Shown: piece by piece, positions 45,400-54,620 of the stretch
How positions within the stretch are numbered: the first letter of the stretch is position 1
Layout: each line of letters starts with the position of its first letter
DNA from: Geobacter sp. UBA5608
GTDB taxonomy: Bacteria > Desulfobacterota > Desulfuromonadia > Geobacterales > Pseudopelobacteraceae
Assembly (NCBI GenBank): GCA_002424705.1
Contig: DIKW01000033.1
Span: 1-56,287 of the forward strand
Direction: 5' to 3'
Length of the DNA stretch: 56,287 nt
Notes under the pieces: generated by a model
Seen by the model: only the letters and a program-made list of their open reading frames with translations
Told to the model about the DNA's origin: nothing
The model's database searches: none
Program-made: the position numbers and the translations under genes

Positions 45400-45553
45400 G
45401 GCGTAAACCCCTTTGGAATGCGGCGGTTATGGCAGAAAACAACCATAAAATCAAGGGTGCAGGCGGCTATTTAACTGTTTACAAACGCACCATGAGCAGG
45501 TAGATTGGCACCCTGCAATTTCAAAACAACATTTTGTTTGGAGGGATACGGCT

Positions 45554-46540
45554 ATGAAAGCAGTCTTGATGGATGGTTTCGGCGGGGTAGAGGTACTCAA
45601 GGTGGGGCAGGTGGAAACACCGGTTCCCGGCGAAGGGCAGGTGCTGGTCAAGGTGCATGCCACCACGGTCAACCGTCCCGATCTGGTGCAGCGTGAAGGC
45701 AAATATCCGCCGCCTCCGGGGGATTCCGAGATTCTGGGCCTGGAAGTGGCCGGTACCATCGAGGCCCTGGGGGCAGGCGTTTCCGGCTGGAAGGTGGGCG
45801 ATCGGGTGATGTCGCTGGTGGGGGGCGGAGCCTATGCCGAGTACGCCGTGGCCTACGCCAGCCACCTGATGCCGATTCCGGAGGGTATGTCCTTCGAGGA
45901 GGCGGCCTGCATCTGTGAATCGTACATCACCGCCTTCTCCAACCTGTTCATGATCGGCGGTCTCAAGGACAACAACACCACCATCATCCATGGCGGCGGC
46001 GGCGGGGTCAACATGGCCGGTGTGCAGCTTTGCAAGGCGCTGGTGCCCAACACCAAGATCATCGTCACTGCCCACCCCAGCAAGATCGAACGGGTTAAGG
46101 GAATGGGGGTTGATCTGGTGGTTGATTTCACCACCACCCCTGATTTTTCTGAGGCGGTCAAGGAGTTCACCAACAAGAAGGGGGCCGACGTGATCCTGGA
46201 CCATGTGGGCGCCAAGTACCTGGCACCCAACATGAACTCGCTGGCCTATGCCGGCCGGTTGGTGATCATCGGCATCATCAGCGGCATCAAGGCTGAACTC
46301 AACCTGGCCCTGATGATGGTCAAGCGCCAGCAGATCATAGGTTCCGTGCTCCGTTCGCGGCCGGTCAAGGACAAGGCCGCCATCGTGGCTGAGTTCACCA
46401 AGACCGCCCTGCCCAAGTTTGCCGACCGAACCATCGTGCCGATCATCGAAAAAGTGTTCACCATCGATCAGGTGGTGGAGGCCCATCGCATGATGGAGGA
46501 GGACAAGCATTTCGGCAAGATTGTCGTAAAGATCCAGTAG
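45554..46540 (+). CDS. PIG3-type NAD(P)H quinone oxidoreductase (zinc-free MDR family)
   Basis: This 328-residue cytoplasmic oxidoreductase belongs to the medium-chain dehydrogenase/reductase superfamily. The N-terminal GroES-like part ends near residue 120. The nucleotide-binding loop is IIHGGGGGVNMAGVQLCKA instead of the usual GAxGGVG. Catalytic zinc Cys/His ligands are absent, as in quinone oxidoreductases. The HATTVNRPDLVQREGKYPPP motif is PIG3-like. GGAGGG precedes the ATG. The YkgJ-type gene follows after 3 bases. Its physiological substrate is not evident. Confidence 0.88.
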   Translation: MKAVLMDGFGGVEVLKVGQVETPVPGEGQVLVKVHATTVNRPDLVQREGKYPPPPGDSEILGLEVAGTIEALGAGVSGWKVGDRVMSLVGGGAYAEYAVAYASHLMPIPEGMSFEEAACICESYITAFSNLFMIGGLKDNNTTIIHGGGGGVNMAGVQLCKALVPNTKIIVTAHPSKIERVKGMGVDLVVDFTTTPDFSEAVKEFTNKKGADVILDHVGAKYLAPNMNSLAYAGRLVIIGIISGIKAELNLALMMVKRQQIIGSVLRSRPVKDKAAIVAEFTKTALPKFADRTIVPIIEKVFTIDQVVEAHRMMEEDKHFGKIVVKIQ

Positions 46541-46543
46541 CCG

Positions 46544-47068
46544 ATGGCTGATCCGCTGGCAAACTACCGCAGTCTGTTGGCCAAGGTGGACGACCTCTGC
46601 CGGGGGATTGAGGACCGTCTGGGTGAGGCCATCACCTGTCATGCCGGCTGTTCTTCCTGCTGCCTCTCCATTTCGGTCTTTCCGGTTGAGGCGGTGGCCA
46701 TGATTGAGGCTGCCAACCGGCTGCCGGTCGAGGAGTTGCAGCAGCTGAAACGGCATCTTGCCGCGTGGTCGGAGGACGATCAACGCTGCCCGCTCCTGGC
46801 CGGTGAACGTTGCCTGCTGTACGAGGCGCGGCCGATCATCTGCCGTACCCATGGTCTGCCGATCCTGCTGGTGGAAGGGGAGCAGCGCCGGGTCGACGTC
46901 TGCCCCATGAACTGCCAGGGGATCGATCACCTGCCTGGCGAGGCGATACTGGATCTGGAGCGGCTGAACACCCTGCTGGCGGCGGTCAACGCCCTCTACC
47001 TGCGGGAGTTCGGCATCCGGTTGCCGGAACGGATACCAATCAGCCAGCTGGCAGAGATGCTGCCCTGA
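46544..47068 (+). CDS. YkgJ-family cysteine-cluster protein
   Basis: The 174-residue protein has the family cluster C-HAG-C-SS-CC at about residues 27-34. Further Cys occur in RCPLLAGERCLLYEARPIICRTHG and in CPMNCQG. These residues probably bind zinc or an Fe-S cluster. The family is of unknown role. The start is 3 bases after the quinone oxidoreductase stop, and a strong terminator follows. Confidence 0.88.
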   Translation: MADPLANYRSLLAKVDDLCRGIEDRLGEAITCHAGCSSCCLSISVFPVEAVAMIEAANRLPVEELQQLKRHLAAWSEDDQRCPLLAGERCLLYEARPIICRTHGLPILLVEGEQRRVDVCPMNCQGIDHLPGEAILDLERLNTLLAAVNALYLREFGIRLPERIPISQLAEMLP

Positions 47069-47075
47069 AACGGCA

Positions 47076-47108
47076 ACGGGACGGTCGTGATGACCGTCCC
47101 GTTTTTTT
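47076..47108 (+). terminator. Intrinsic terminator after YkgJ-family gene
   Basis: ACGGGACGGTC and GACCGTCCCGT form an 11-bp stem around GTGAT, followed by a run of T. It starts 8 bases after the stop codon and also faces the convergent DUF4139 gene. Confidence 0.88.
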
Positions 47109-47129
47109 GCGCCGAGCATCGGCTCGATC

Positions 47130-48785
47130 TTAGAGGCCGCTTATCTCCCGGTCCTTGGGATATTCCACCACGATCTCGTAGCTGAACTCCTTTTTTTCAC
47201 CTGCCGCCAGCTGTAGTTTCCAGAGCAGCGTGCCGTCATCCTTCTTCTCGCTGGGCTGCAGCGTGACATCCGTCAGGCCGACCGTGATCTCACTGTCGCC
47301 GGCCAGGGGCAGCTGGTCCTTGATGGTGAGGGTCTGGGGCTGCTTGCGGAAGTTGGTCGCCTCAAGCCGGTAACGATAGCCCATCCGGTTCTTGCCGAAC
47401 AAACCAGCCTGCTTGTGCTGTTTCAGCTCCTCCCGCTTGATTGTCAGCTGATCGTCGCTGCCAAAGGGCAGAGTGAACGTCTCGCCTGCGGCCACCTTCT
47501 TCAGGGTGGCGCTGCCGGTAAAGGTGTTGCCGGTGAAGATCCTGATCGGACCGGGCAACAGCGGATAGCCGGCCTGGTTGACCAGCTCGGCCGACAGATA
47601 GACCGTCTGGCTCAGTTTGGGCACTGCCAGGTAGTGAGTGCTGACCGGCAGCGTGTTGATTGAAATCACACTGCTCTGCAGGCTGCCGTCGCTGGCAACA
47701 TCCACCGGCTTGGGGATCACGAAGCTGACCGAGGTGGCCTCGCTGTCAAGCTGGGCGGTCTGTACAGCGGCCGCTGCTTCTTCCGGTTCTTCTTGCGGTG
47801 GCGCTGCGGCCAGCACCCGGTCATCCAGCTCCATCATCGCCGCTTTGGCCCGGCTTTCATAGTAGCGGGGGGCTGCTGCCGGGGGCGGCGGACGCCAGAA
47901 GGCGACCCGCCACGGTTTGAGTTCCGGCGGGGCGCCGCCGCTGGAAGGCCGGGCGGTGGAGAGGGTCAGGGCCACATTGTTCCAGTCTTCGCCGGTCTGC
48001 TGGCGTACCTGGGCCCGGTAGGTCAGCTGGGCGCTACCGCCTTCAGGAGCCAGGCGGACGTCGTAGGCCGGTTCCCAGCTGGCCCGGCTAACCACGCCGG
48101 ACAGGTTGAGGGTAAAGCTGCCTTCGCGGCTCACCTCCAGGGTTACTTCCGCCGTCTTCATCTCTTTGCGTTGCGAGCCGGTGGCCTCGCGTAGTTCGCG
48201 CCGCAGGGCGTCGATCTTTTTTTTCAGCTGCAGCTTGTCGTTTTCGATATCCAGCAACTGCTCCTCGGCCTTGGCGATGCCGGAGGCTACAAAACCAGCA
48301 GCATCCAAAAGCTCGGCCGAGGTGGGCCTGCCGATGGCCAACTCCTTGGAGAGCCGGTCGCTCCAGGCCACGCGGATCGATTCCAGAAAGGCCTTCTGGG
48401 CGCTTAAGCCGGTCTTTTTCGCATCCAGCCCGCCCACCTTGCGCTCAAGGCCGCGAATCTCCTCCTCCAGCTCCTTGGCCCGCTTTTCGGCGGTCTGTTC
48501 CAGGAACCTGCGCTTGATCTCGACGCCGGCAATGGTGACCCGTGCCGTACCGCTGCCCTCCACCCGGATCGAATCGTCCTGCAGCAGCACCGGCAGCCCT
48601 TCCAGGGCCACGATCTGGGTGCCGGTTTTGAGGTTGAGGGTGGCGCTGCGCATGGTCTGGGCCCGGTCCTGGTAGACCGTGACCGCGGTGATGCGGGGGG
48701 TGGCCGCACTACGTTGAGGCGCTGCCGCCAGTGTCAGGGCCGGCGTTGCCAGGGCCAACAACAACATGATGGGTATGATCTGCAT
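47130..48785 (-). CDS. DUF4139 domain (mucoidy-inhibitor-like) exported protein
   Basis: The 551-residue protein has a signal peptide (about 1-20, TLAA). It opens with a DUF4140-type segment (TAVTVYQDRAQTMRSA). A coiled coil lies at about 90-200 (KRAKELEEEIRGLERKVGG). The DUF4139 beta-rich domain spans about 210-550 and begins WEPAYDVRLAPEGGSAQL. The linker near 325-385 is Pro/Ala-rich. The family is linked to MuiA-like envelope proteins, but the mechanism is unknown. I chose ATG 48785 because GGGAGG lies just upstream and the signal peptide begins there. Confidence 0.87.
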   Translation of the reverse strand: MQIIPIMLLLALATPALTLAAAPQRSAATPRITAVTVYQDRAQTMRSATLNLKTGTQIVALEGLPVLLQDDSIRVEGSGTARVTIAGVEIKRRFLEQTAEKRAKELEEEIRGLERKVGGLDAKKTGLSAQKAFLESIRVAWSDRLSKELAIGRPTSAELLDAAGFVASGIAKAEEQLLDIENDKLQLKKKIDALRRELREATGSQRKEMKTAEVTLEVSREGSFTLNLSGVVSRASWEPAYDVRLAPEGGSAQLTYRAQVRQQTGEDWNNVALTLSTARPSSGGAPPELKPWRVAFWRPPPPAAAPRYYESRAKAAMMELDDRVLAAAPPQEEPEEAAAAVQTAQLDSEATSVSFVIPKPVDVASDGSLQSSVISINTLPVSTHYLAVPKLSQTVYLSAELVNQAGYPLLPGPIRIFTGNTFTGSATLKKVAAGETFTLPFGSDDQLTIKREELKQHKQAGLFGKNRMGYRYRLEATNFRKQPQTLTIKDQLPLAGDSEITVGLTDVTLQPSEKKDDGTLLWKLQLAAGEKKEFSYEIVVEYPKDREISGL

Positions 48786-48855
48786 GGTGAACCTCCCTTG
48801 GGGATCGGTAGGGAGAAGTATAGCAGGCTTGTGGGCTATTGCCAGTGGCGGGGGC

Positions 48856-49749
48856 TCAGCTCCGGCAGAGTTCGGCCAGCAGCTGCAGTAGTGGCGCTTC
48901 ATTCAGTCCGCAGCGTTCAACGGCCAGAGCGCGCAGGGCAGCGGGCAGCGGTGCACAGATGGTCAGCTGTTGTTTTTCGGTGGGATGCTGCAGCATGGTG
49001 CGGAAGGAGTGCAGGGCGATGCCCGGCAGTGATGGCAGGGGCACGGCGTGGTAGCGCTTGTCCCCCACCACCGGGTGGCCCACCAATGACAGGTGGCGAC
49101 GGATCTGGTGGGTGCGGCCGCTGATCGGCTCCACCAGCAGCAGGGTGTTCTGTTCGCCTGCGGCAAGACAGCGATAGCGGCTTAAGGACTCTTTGCCATC
49201 CAGGGCGGCATCGATCTCTCCTGCGCCCTCCAGCCTGCCTTCAATCACGGTCAGGTAGCATTTGTCCAGTCCCTCTTCCTTGACCTGCCGGCCCAGCATG
49301 CCGGCGTTGCCGGAGCTGGTGGCCAACAGCACCACGCCGGAGGTGCCGCGGTCCAGGCGGTTGACCGGATAGGCCCGGGTCGGGTGGTTGCTCCGCTTTT
49401 CTAGCCAGGCCGAGGCCAGGTCCACCAGGTTCTCAGTCACCTCGGCCGCCGGGTGCATGGCCAGGCCGGCCGGCTTGTTGATCACCAGCAGGCGGTCGTC
49501 CTGCCAGAGTATATCTAGAGGGGGATGTGGCCTGTTCAGCTGCTCCATGACCTGGCCGCTTTCCTTAAGGCTGATGATGTCGCCTGCGCAGAGTAAGACA
49601 TCAGGGGACGCAGCGTCCCCATTCAGGCGGCAGGCGTTTGATTTGATCAGCTTGCGGCAGTAGGCCGGCTGAGCCGTCGGCAGGAGTCGTTGCAGAAAAC
49701 TTTCCAGCCGGCGGCAGTGGTCATCGGCAGTGACGGTGTAGGAGAGCAT
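48856..49749 (-). CDS. RluA-family pseudouridine synthase
   Basis: This 297-residue RNA-modifying enzyme has an S4-like N-terminus (about 10-60) followed by the synthase domain. The catalytic Asp is in VNRLDRGTSGVVLLA (about residue 133). The usual His before Arg-Leu-Asp is Asn here. GRTHQIRRHLSLVGHPVVGD is typical of RluA/RluC/RluD. Target uridine and RNA cannot be assigned. It starts 3 bases after the DUF6485 gene in the hisI-hisG run. Confidence 0.92.
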   Translation of the reverse strand: MLSYTVTADDHCRRLESFLQRLLPTAQPAYCRKLIKSNACRLNGDAASPDVLLCAGDIISLKESGQVMEQLNRPHPPLDILWQDDRLLVINKPAGLAMHPAAEVTENLVDLASAWLEKRSNHPTRAYPVNRLDRGTSGVVLLATSSGNAGMLGRQVKEEGLDKCYLTVIEGRLEGAGEIDAALDGKESLSRYRCLAAGEQNTLLLVEPISGRTHQIRRHLSLVGHPVVGDKRYHAVPLPSLPGIALHSFRTMLQHPTEKQQLTICAPLPAALRALAVERCGLNEAPLLQLLAELCRS

Positions 49750-49752
49750 CGC

Positions 49753-49950
49753 TTAGAGCCCGATGCCACGGTCGCGCATCAGGTGCTGCAGCGAGCGGTC
49801 GTAGCTGCGCTCCCCTTCTGGGGTGAACAAGCAGGCCGTGGCCTCACACCGCTCGCGGTGATAGGCCACGCACTGGCAGCAGTTGCCACGGCGGGGACAG
49901 CCGGGGTAGGTACATTTACAGTTGTCGCCGGTGCGGTCACAGGCTGGCAT
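49753..49950 (-). CDS. DUF6485-like small Cys-rich protein
   Basis: This 65-residue protein has eight Cys and patterns C-K-C-TYPGC, RRGNCCQCVAYHRE and C-x4-C, probably forming a metal or Fe-S site. I chose ATG 49950 (MPACDRTGDNCKC) with GGGGG upstream; the longer ORF overlaps hisG and reads as a shadow. It lies 13 bases after hisG and 3 bases before the RluA gene. The role is unknown. Confidence 0.82.
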   Translation of the reverse strand: MPACDRTGDNCKCTYPGCPRRGNCCQCVAYHRERCEATACLFTPEGERSYDRSLQHLMRDRGIGL

Positions 49951-49963
49951 GGTGCCCCCTTTG

Positions 49964-50839
49964 TCAGATGATCTTGCTGAGCGGATATTCGATGATCCCT
50001 TCGGCACCCAGACGGAGCAGCTCCGGCACGATCCGGCGCACCTCTTTTTCCGGCAGCACGCTCTCGATGGAGACCCAGTCGGATTTATAGAGGTGGGAGA
50101 CGGTGGGGGCCTTCTGGCTGGGCAGGATGCCGGTGATGCCATCCACCCGGTCGGCCGGGGCGTTCATCTTGAGACCCACCATCCCTTCGGCCCGCAGGGT
50201 CGAGTTGAGCAGGGTGGCGATCTGTTCTATCTTGGCCCGCTTCCAGGGGTCGTTCCAGGCGGCCTTGTTTGCCACCATCACCGGCACCGATTCCATCAGG
50301 TCGCAGACGATCCGCAGGTTGTTGGCCCGGATGGTGGAGCCGGTCTCGGTCACCTCCACAATGGCGTCGCACAGGCCGTCTACCACCTTGGCCTCGGTGG
50401 CACCCCAGGAAAATTCCACATTGACGTCGATGTTGCGTTCCTTGAAGTAGCGCTTGGTGAACGCCACCAGTTCGGTGGAGATGGTGGCGCCCTGCAGGTC
50501 TTCCGGCTTTTGCACCGTGGAGTCCTGGGCCACCACCAGCACCCAGCGCACCGGGCGGCGGGAGACCTTGGAGTAGACCATCTCGCAGACCTCGACCACG
50601 TCGGAGTCGTTTTCACGAATCCAGTCGCGGCCGGCGATGCCCACGTCGATGGTGGCCCGCTCCACGTACTTGCCCATCTCCTGGGGGCGGATCAAGTGGC
50701 ATTTCATCTCGCCGTCGTCGATGGTGGGGAAGTAGCTGCGTGACGAGATGCCGATCTGCCAGCCGGCCTGCTTGAACAGGTCGACGGTGGCCTCTTCCAG
50801 GCTGCCTTTGGGGATGCCGAAACGCAGGACGGTGCTCAT
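49964..50839 (-). CDS. hisG: ATP phosphoribosyltransferase, long form HisG
   Basis: This 291-residue enzyme commits ATP and PRPP to histidine synthesis. It begins [18 protein letters not shown]. The catalytic domains (1 to about 215) include the PRPP loop region [16 protein letters not shown]-terminal ACT-like regulatory domain (about 220-291) marks the long, HisZ-independent form that is inhibited by histidine. ATG 50839 has AGGAGG upstream and overlaps the hisI stop by 4 bases. Confidence 0.95.
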   Translation of the reverse strand: MSTVLRFGIPKGSLEEATVDLFKQAGWQIGISSRSYFPTIDDGEMKCHLIRPQEMGKYVERATIDVGIAGRDWIRENDSDVVEVCEMVYSKVSRRPVRWVLVVAQDSTVQKPEDLQGATISTELVAFTKRYFKERNIDVNVEFSWGATEAKVVDGLCDAIVEVTETGSTIRANNLRIVCDLMESVPVMVANKAAWNDPWKRAKIEQIATLLNSTLRAEGMVGLKMNAPADRVDGITGILPSQKAPTVSHLYKSDWVSIESVLPEKEVRRIVPELLRLGAEGIIEYPLSKII

Positions 50840-51213
50840 TGCTTGTAGACCTCCTTGGGATCGAACAAGGGGTTGGAGTGTTCCACCCACTGGCCGTTCT
50901 CCCACTTGACGTAGAAGCAGCTACGGTTGCCGGTGTGGCAGGCGGCCGGGCCGTTCTGCTTGACCTTGATCACCACGCTGTCGGCGTCGCAGTCGGTCAG
51001 CACCTCGACCACCTCCTGGGTGTTGCCCGACTCCTCACCCTTCATCCAGTACTTGTTGCGGGTCCGGCTGAAGAACCAGGTCTTGCCGTCTTTCAGGGTC
51101 AGGTCGAGGGTCTTCTTGTCCATGAAGGCCACCATCAGCACCTCGCCGTTTTCATAATCCTGGATGATGGCCGGGATCAGGCCGCCCATCTTGTCAAAAT
51201 TGATCTCGATCAT
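50836..51213 (-). CDS. hisI: Phosphoribosyl-AMP cyclohydrolase HisI
   Basis: This 125-residue stand-alone zinc enzyme opens the adenine ring of PR-AMP, step 3 of histidine synthesis. Ligands are in [11 protein letters not shown] and [14 protein letters not shown]. The [20 protein letters not shown] block is highly conserved. ATG 51213 ([11 protein letters not shown]) has AGGAGG ten bases upstream. hisI and hisG form a pair separated by about 48 kb from hisHAFE at the left end. Confidence 0.96.
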   Translation of the reverse strand: MIEINFDKMGGLIPAIIQDYENGEVLMVAFMDKKTLDLTLKDGKTWFFSRTRNKYWMKGEESGNTQEVVEVLTDCDADSVVIKVKQNGPAACHTGNRSCFYVKWENGQWVEHSNPLFDPKEVYKQ

Positions 51214-51326
51214 AACGTAGCCGACCTCCTGGTATAGATCGCGGCAGTATAGGGGTTGACCGGTCAAAATGCAAGCCTGGGACGGGGTGGCCGCCCAACG
51301 GTTGCCGGCATGATTAGCCGTTTGTT

Positions 51327-51361
51327 TTGCAACGGTTTTACGGTATAAAGAAGCGTTGCAA
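51327..51361. promoter_or_regulatory. Inverted repeat in the hisI-chemoreceptor divergent region
   Basis: TTGCAACG (51327-51334) and CGTTGCAA (51354-51361) are perfect 8-base arms, 19 bases apart. They flank GGTATAAAG, which could be a -10 for the chemoreceptor at 51396. This layout suits an operator or a hairpin in the leader; neither is shown. Confidence 0.4.
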
Positions 51362-51395
51362 TCCGTTACTTACTTTTGTCCTGGATGGTTGACCC

Positions 51396-53069
51396 ATGGC
51401 TAAAAACCTCGGTTTTGGTACCACGCTGATCCGTCTGCTGCTGGTGGCCGGCATGGTTGTTTCGGTTACCGCCTTCGGCCTCAAGCAGCTGCCGGAAGAC
51501 GGGCTCCGCTTTTTGCACCTGCTGAATGTGCTCTTTTTTCTGGGGGTCTTTATCATCCTGGCTACCCGCAAGCTGCCGATCAGGGTCAAGCGGCTGGCCG
51601 GTGTGATGGATCAGGCCGCCGAGGGGGATCTGACCGTGCGGGGGGTTGATCTGTCGGCCGACGAGGTCGGCATGCTCAACAGCAACTTCAACGAGATGCT
51701 GGAGCGGCTGGCCGGTATGATGGCCAGTATCCGCCGGGCAGCCGAAGAGTTGCGCACCATCGGGCAGACCGTCGATACCGTGGCCCGGCAGGGGGTAGCC
51801 AACGCCGAGACCCAGACACTGGCAGCATCCAGCACCAAGGAGGCCGCCCTGCAGATCCGCCGTTCGGTGGAGGAGGTAACCACCGCGGTGGAAGGGCTGT
51901 CCGACGCCGCCACCGTCAATGCCAGCTCGATCCAGGAGATGACCACCAGCACGGTGGAGATCAACCAGCTGGTGGAGCATCTGGTGCTGGCGGTGGAGCG
52001 GGTCAGCGACTCCATCGACCGGATGGCCAACGCCCAGAAGGAGATCAACAACAGCGTCAACCGGCTGCTGGAAAACTCCTCCCACGCCACCGATCTGGTG
52101 CTGGAGATGGATCAGTCGGTGCGTCAGATCGAGCAGAACGCCCAGGCTACGGCCCGCATCTCTGGTGATGTGCTGCGGGATGCCGAGCTGGGCAACATCG
52201 CCGTGGAGACCACCATCAACGGCATGGATCAGATCCGCACCTCCTCCCACACGGTACAGCAGGCCATTGAAAACCTGTCGGTGCATGCCGCCAGCATCGG
52301 CACCATCCTGCAGGTGATCGACGAGGTGACCGAGCAGACCAAACTGCTGGCGCTCAATGCCTCGATCATAGCGGCCCAGGCCGGCGAGCATGGCAAAGGC
52401 TTCGGCGTGGTGGCCCACGAGATCAAGGAGTTGGCCCGCCGCACCACCGCCTCCACCCGCGAGATCGCCGAGATCGTCAACGGCGTCAAGGACGAGACCG
52501 AGAAGGCGGTGACCGCCATCCGGCTCTCCGAGCAGGCGGTGGGGGACGGTGAGGTGCTGTCGCGCCGTTCCGGCGATGCCCTGCGCAAGATCGTCAACGG
52601 CGTCAAGACTGCCAGCGACCAGGTGACCGCCATTGCCCATACCACCCAACTGCATGCCCAGCAGAGCGACCGGATGCGGACCTCGGTGGGAGAGGTGGCC
52701 TCGATGGTGGAGCAGATCGTGCGGGCCTCGGGTGAGCAGACCCGCGACACCGAGGTGATCAACCGTTCCGCCGAGAACATCCGTGAGCTGGTGACACGGG
52801 TCCACCTGCAGACCAGGGCTCACAACGATGCCGGCAGCGGCGTGGCTGAATCCAGTGAGACCATTGTCCAGATGATCGAGGGGATTCGGACCGCCTGCCA
52901 GGTGCAGTCGGCCAGCAGTGAACAGATCGTGCAGGCCGCCGGCGAGATGGCCGCCACCGCCACCGGCAACCTGGAGACCACCAAGCTGGTGGAGGGGGCG
53001 GTGTCCGGTCTCTCCAACCAGATCAAGAACCTGGAGCGGGAAGTGGCCGGCTTCAAGACCTCGGCTTAA
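51396..53069 (+). CDS. Methyl-accepting chemotaxis protein with divergent signalling tip
   Basis: This 557-residue receptor has two membrane helices near the N-terminus (about 10-26 and 36-55) with a short loop. A HAMP domain ([15 protein letters not shown]) and a long coiled coil follow, with no separate ligand-binding domain. The tip reads [20 protein letters not shown] instead of the usual [19 protein letters not shown] of the other two receptors in this window. It may therefore belong to another signalling class and another Che pathway. The ribosome binding site is weak. Confidence 0.9.
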   Translation: MAKNLGFGTTLIRLLLVAGMVVSVTAFGLKQLPEDGLRFLHLLNVLFFLGVFIILATRKLPIRVKRLAGVMDQAAEGDLTVRGVDLSADEVGMLNSNFNEMLERLAGMMASIRRAAEELRTIGQTVDTVARQGVANAETQTLAASSTKEAALQIRRSVEEVTTAVEGLSDAATVNASSIQEMTTSTVEINQLVEHLVLAVERVSDSIDRMANAQKEINNSVNRLLENSSHATDLVLEMDQSVRQIEQNAQATARISGDVLRDAELGNIAVETTINGMDQIRTSSHTVQQAIENLSVHAASIGTILQVIDEVTEQTKLLALNASIIAAQAGEHGKGFGVVAHEIKELARRTTASTREIAEIVNGVKDETEKAVTAIRLSEQAVGDGEVLSRRSGDALRKIVNGVKTASDQVTAIAHTTQLHAQQSDRMRTSVGEVASMVEQIVRASGEQTRDTEVINRSAENIRELVTRVHLQTRAHNDAGSGVAESSETIVQMIEGIRTACQVQSASSEQIVQAAGEMAATATGNLETTKLVEGAVSGLSNQIKNLEREVAGFKTSA

Positions 53070-53114
53070 AGCCCGCTGTGAAGGGCGGCTGTTGGGTTGC
53101 GCGATATCAGCTGT

Positions 53115-54350
53115 TTACGTCACGGTGACGTTGCGTATCCCCTCCGGCTTCCAGGCCGGGGAGATGACGTGTGAGCCCTTTTCTTTTTCATCCAGCAGGC
53201 TGCCGAAGGTGACCTTGAAGTCACCCAGCTTGTTATTGACCGCATCCATGGCCTTAGTCAGCTGCTCTTTTTTCCGGTCTGTCTCAAACAGTGAGATTTG
53301 CTGGCCTTCATGCTCGTACAAGTTGGAGAGGCTGATCCCCAGCAGGCGGATCGGCTGGTCGATACCCATGCTGTCGAAGACCCTGACCGCTGCCTGGTAG
53401 ATATCGTCGCTTAAGTTAATCGGTGTGGCAAGCGTGATCTGCTTCTGGAAGTTGCTGAAGAAATCACCCAGCCGGACCTGGACGCTGAGAGTCTTGCCGG
53501 CCAGGCCATAGCGCCGGGCACGTCTGCCGACCATTTCTGACAACTGCAGCAGGCGCTTCAGGATATAGTCACGGCTCTCCACGTCCCTGGGCAGGGTCAT
53601 CGAGTGGCCGACGCTCTTGACCTGCTCTTCCTCCTCCACCGGCACCACCGGGCTGTCATCGAGCCCCTGGCCCATCTCCTTCAGGCGCTTGCCGATGATG
53701 CCGAATCGCCTGGTCAACATCCCTTCGTCAGCACGGCCCAGCTCACCACAGGTATGTACGTTGCAGTAGAGGGCCAGCTGTTTCTGCAGTCGCTTGCCCA
53801 CCCCGCACAGATCACCCACCGGCAGCCGCTCCAGGATCTCCCCCACCCGCTCCGGCGGGATGATGGTCAGGCCGTCCGGCTTCTGCATGTCACTGGCCAG
53901 CTTGGCCAACAGCTTGTTGGGGGCGATGCCCACCGAACAGGTCAGGCCCAGTTCATGTCTGATGCGGGCCTTGAGCTGGTAGGCGATGGTCTCGGCCGGG
54001 CCATAGAGGGCCTGGGAGTGGGTTACATCCAGGAAGGCCTCGTCGATGGAGAACACCTCAACCAGGGGGGTGTATTCCCGCAGCATGGCGGTGATCCGTG
54101 ATGAGGTGTGGGTGTACTTCTTGTTGTCACCCTTGACGATGATCAGCTCAGGGCAGGCCCGTTTGCCCTCCCAGATGGCCATGCCGGTCTTGACCCCGAA
54201 GGCGCGGGCCTCGTAGGAGGCGGTGGTGATGACGGTGCGGTGGCTGGCCCCCACCACGGCGATCGGCTTACCTTTAAGCTCAGGGTTGGCCTGTTGCTCC
54301 ACCGAGGCGAAGAAGGCGTTCATATCAAGGTGGATAATGGAGCGTGTCAT
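53115..54350 (-). CDS. dinB: DNA polymerase IV (Y family)
   Basis: This 411-residue translesion polymerase begins SIIHLDMNAFFASVEQ (metal Asp). It has VEVFSIDEAFLDVTHS (catalytic Asp-Glu), CSVGIAPNKLLAKLASDMQKP and a little-finger domain. A C-terminal LSNLYEHEGQQISLF motif looks like a sliding-clamp-binding peptide (QISLF). The ATG has no obvious ribosome binding site, but it follows the DUF6504 gene by 21 bases, so translation may be coupled. The lexA-DUF6504-dinB order points to SOS control. Confidence 0.95.
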   Translation of the reverse strand: MTRSIIHLDMNAFFASVEQQANPELKGKPIAVVGASHRTVITTASYEARAFGVKTGMAIWEGKRACPELIIVKGDNKKYTHTSSRITAMLREYTPLVEVFSIDEAFLDVTHSQALYGPAETIAYQLKARIRHELGLTCSVGIAPNKLLAKLASDMQKPDGLTIIPPERVGEILERLPVGDLCGVGKRLQKQLALYCNVHTCGELGRADEGMLTRRFGIIGKRLKEMGQGLDDSPVVPVEEEEQVKSVGHSMTLPRDVESRDYILKRLLQLSEMVGRRARRYGLAGKTLSVQVRLGDFFSNFQKQITLATPINLSDDIYQAAVRVFDSMGIDQPIRLLGISLSNLYEHEGQQISLFETDRKKEQLTKAMDAVNNKLGDFKVTFGSLLDEKEKGSHVISPAWKPEGIRNVTVT

Positions 54351-54371
54351 AGGTGCGATTGTCTGGTCGGT

Positions 54372-54617
54372 CTAGTCTATCTGCAGGTTCAGCAAGGTCC
54401 AATGTTGGCTGGCAGTGCTGTAGACCAGCTCAAACAGCGCCTCGCCATCACTGACCGAAAAGTGCAGGCGCGTGTCATCCCCTACCTGGTCAGTCCAGGT
54501 ATAGGTGGTCTGCTGAATGGCATGCTTACGTCTGCGCCATTCAAACCAGACCGGCTTGATCTGCCGGCCGGGGCCGAAGACCACCGCCACCCGTATCGGT
54601 TCGCGAATTGGTTCCAT
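54372..54617 (-). CDS. DUF6504-like small protein in SOS operon
   Basis: The 81-residue soluble protein begins MEPIREPIRVAVVFGPG and has KPVWFEWRRRKHAIQQTTYTW and SDGEALFELVYSTASQHW. This matches a small family (DUF6504) commonly encoded with lexA and Y-family polymerase genes. It lies 3 bases after lexA and 21 bases before dinB. A role in mutagenesis or in polymerase regulation is inferred only from position. Confidence 0.8.
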   Translation of the reverse strand: MEPIREPIRVAVVFGPGRQIKPVWFEWRRRKHAIQQTTYTWTDQVGDDTRLHFSVSDGEALFELVYSTASQHWTLLNLQID

Positions 54618-54620
54618 CAG

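Noticed and set aside
45440..45553. Sigma-54 promoter at the TTGGCACCCTGCAA sequence before the quinone oxidoreductase
   Set aside because: The GG and GC elements are too close (8 rather than 12 bases from start to start), so it does not fit the -24/-12 rule.
49951..50142. N-terminal extension of the DUF6485-like protein
   Set aside because: The extension lies in hisG in another frame and reads as Pro/Arg/Ser-rich shadow translation; ATG 49950 has a ribosome binding site.
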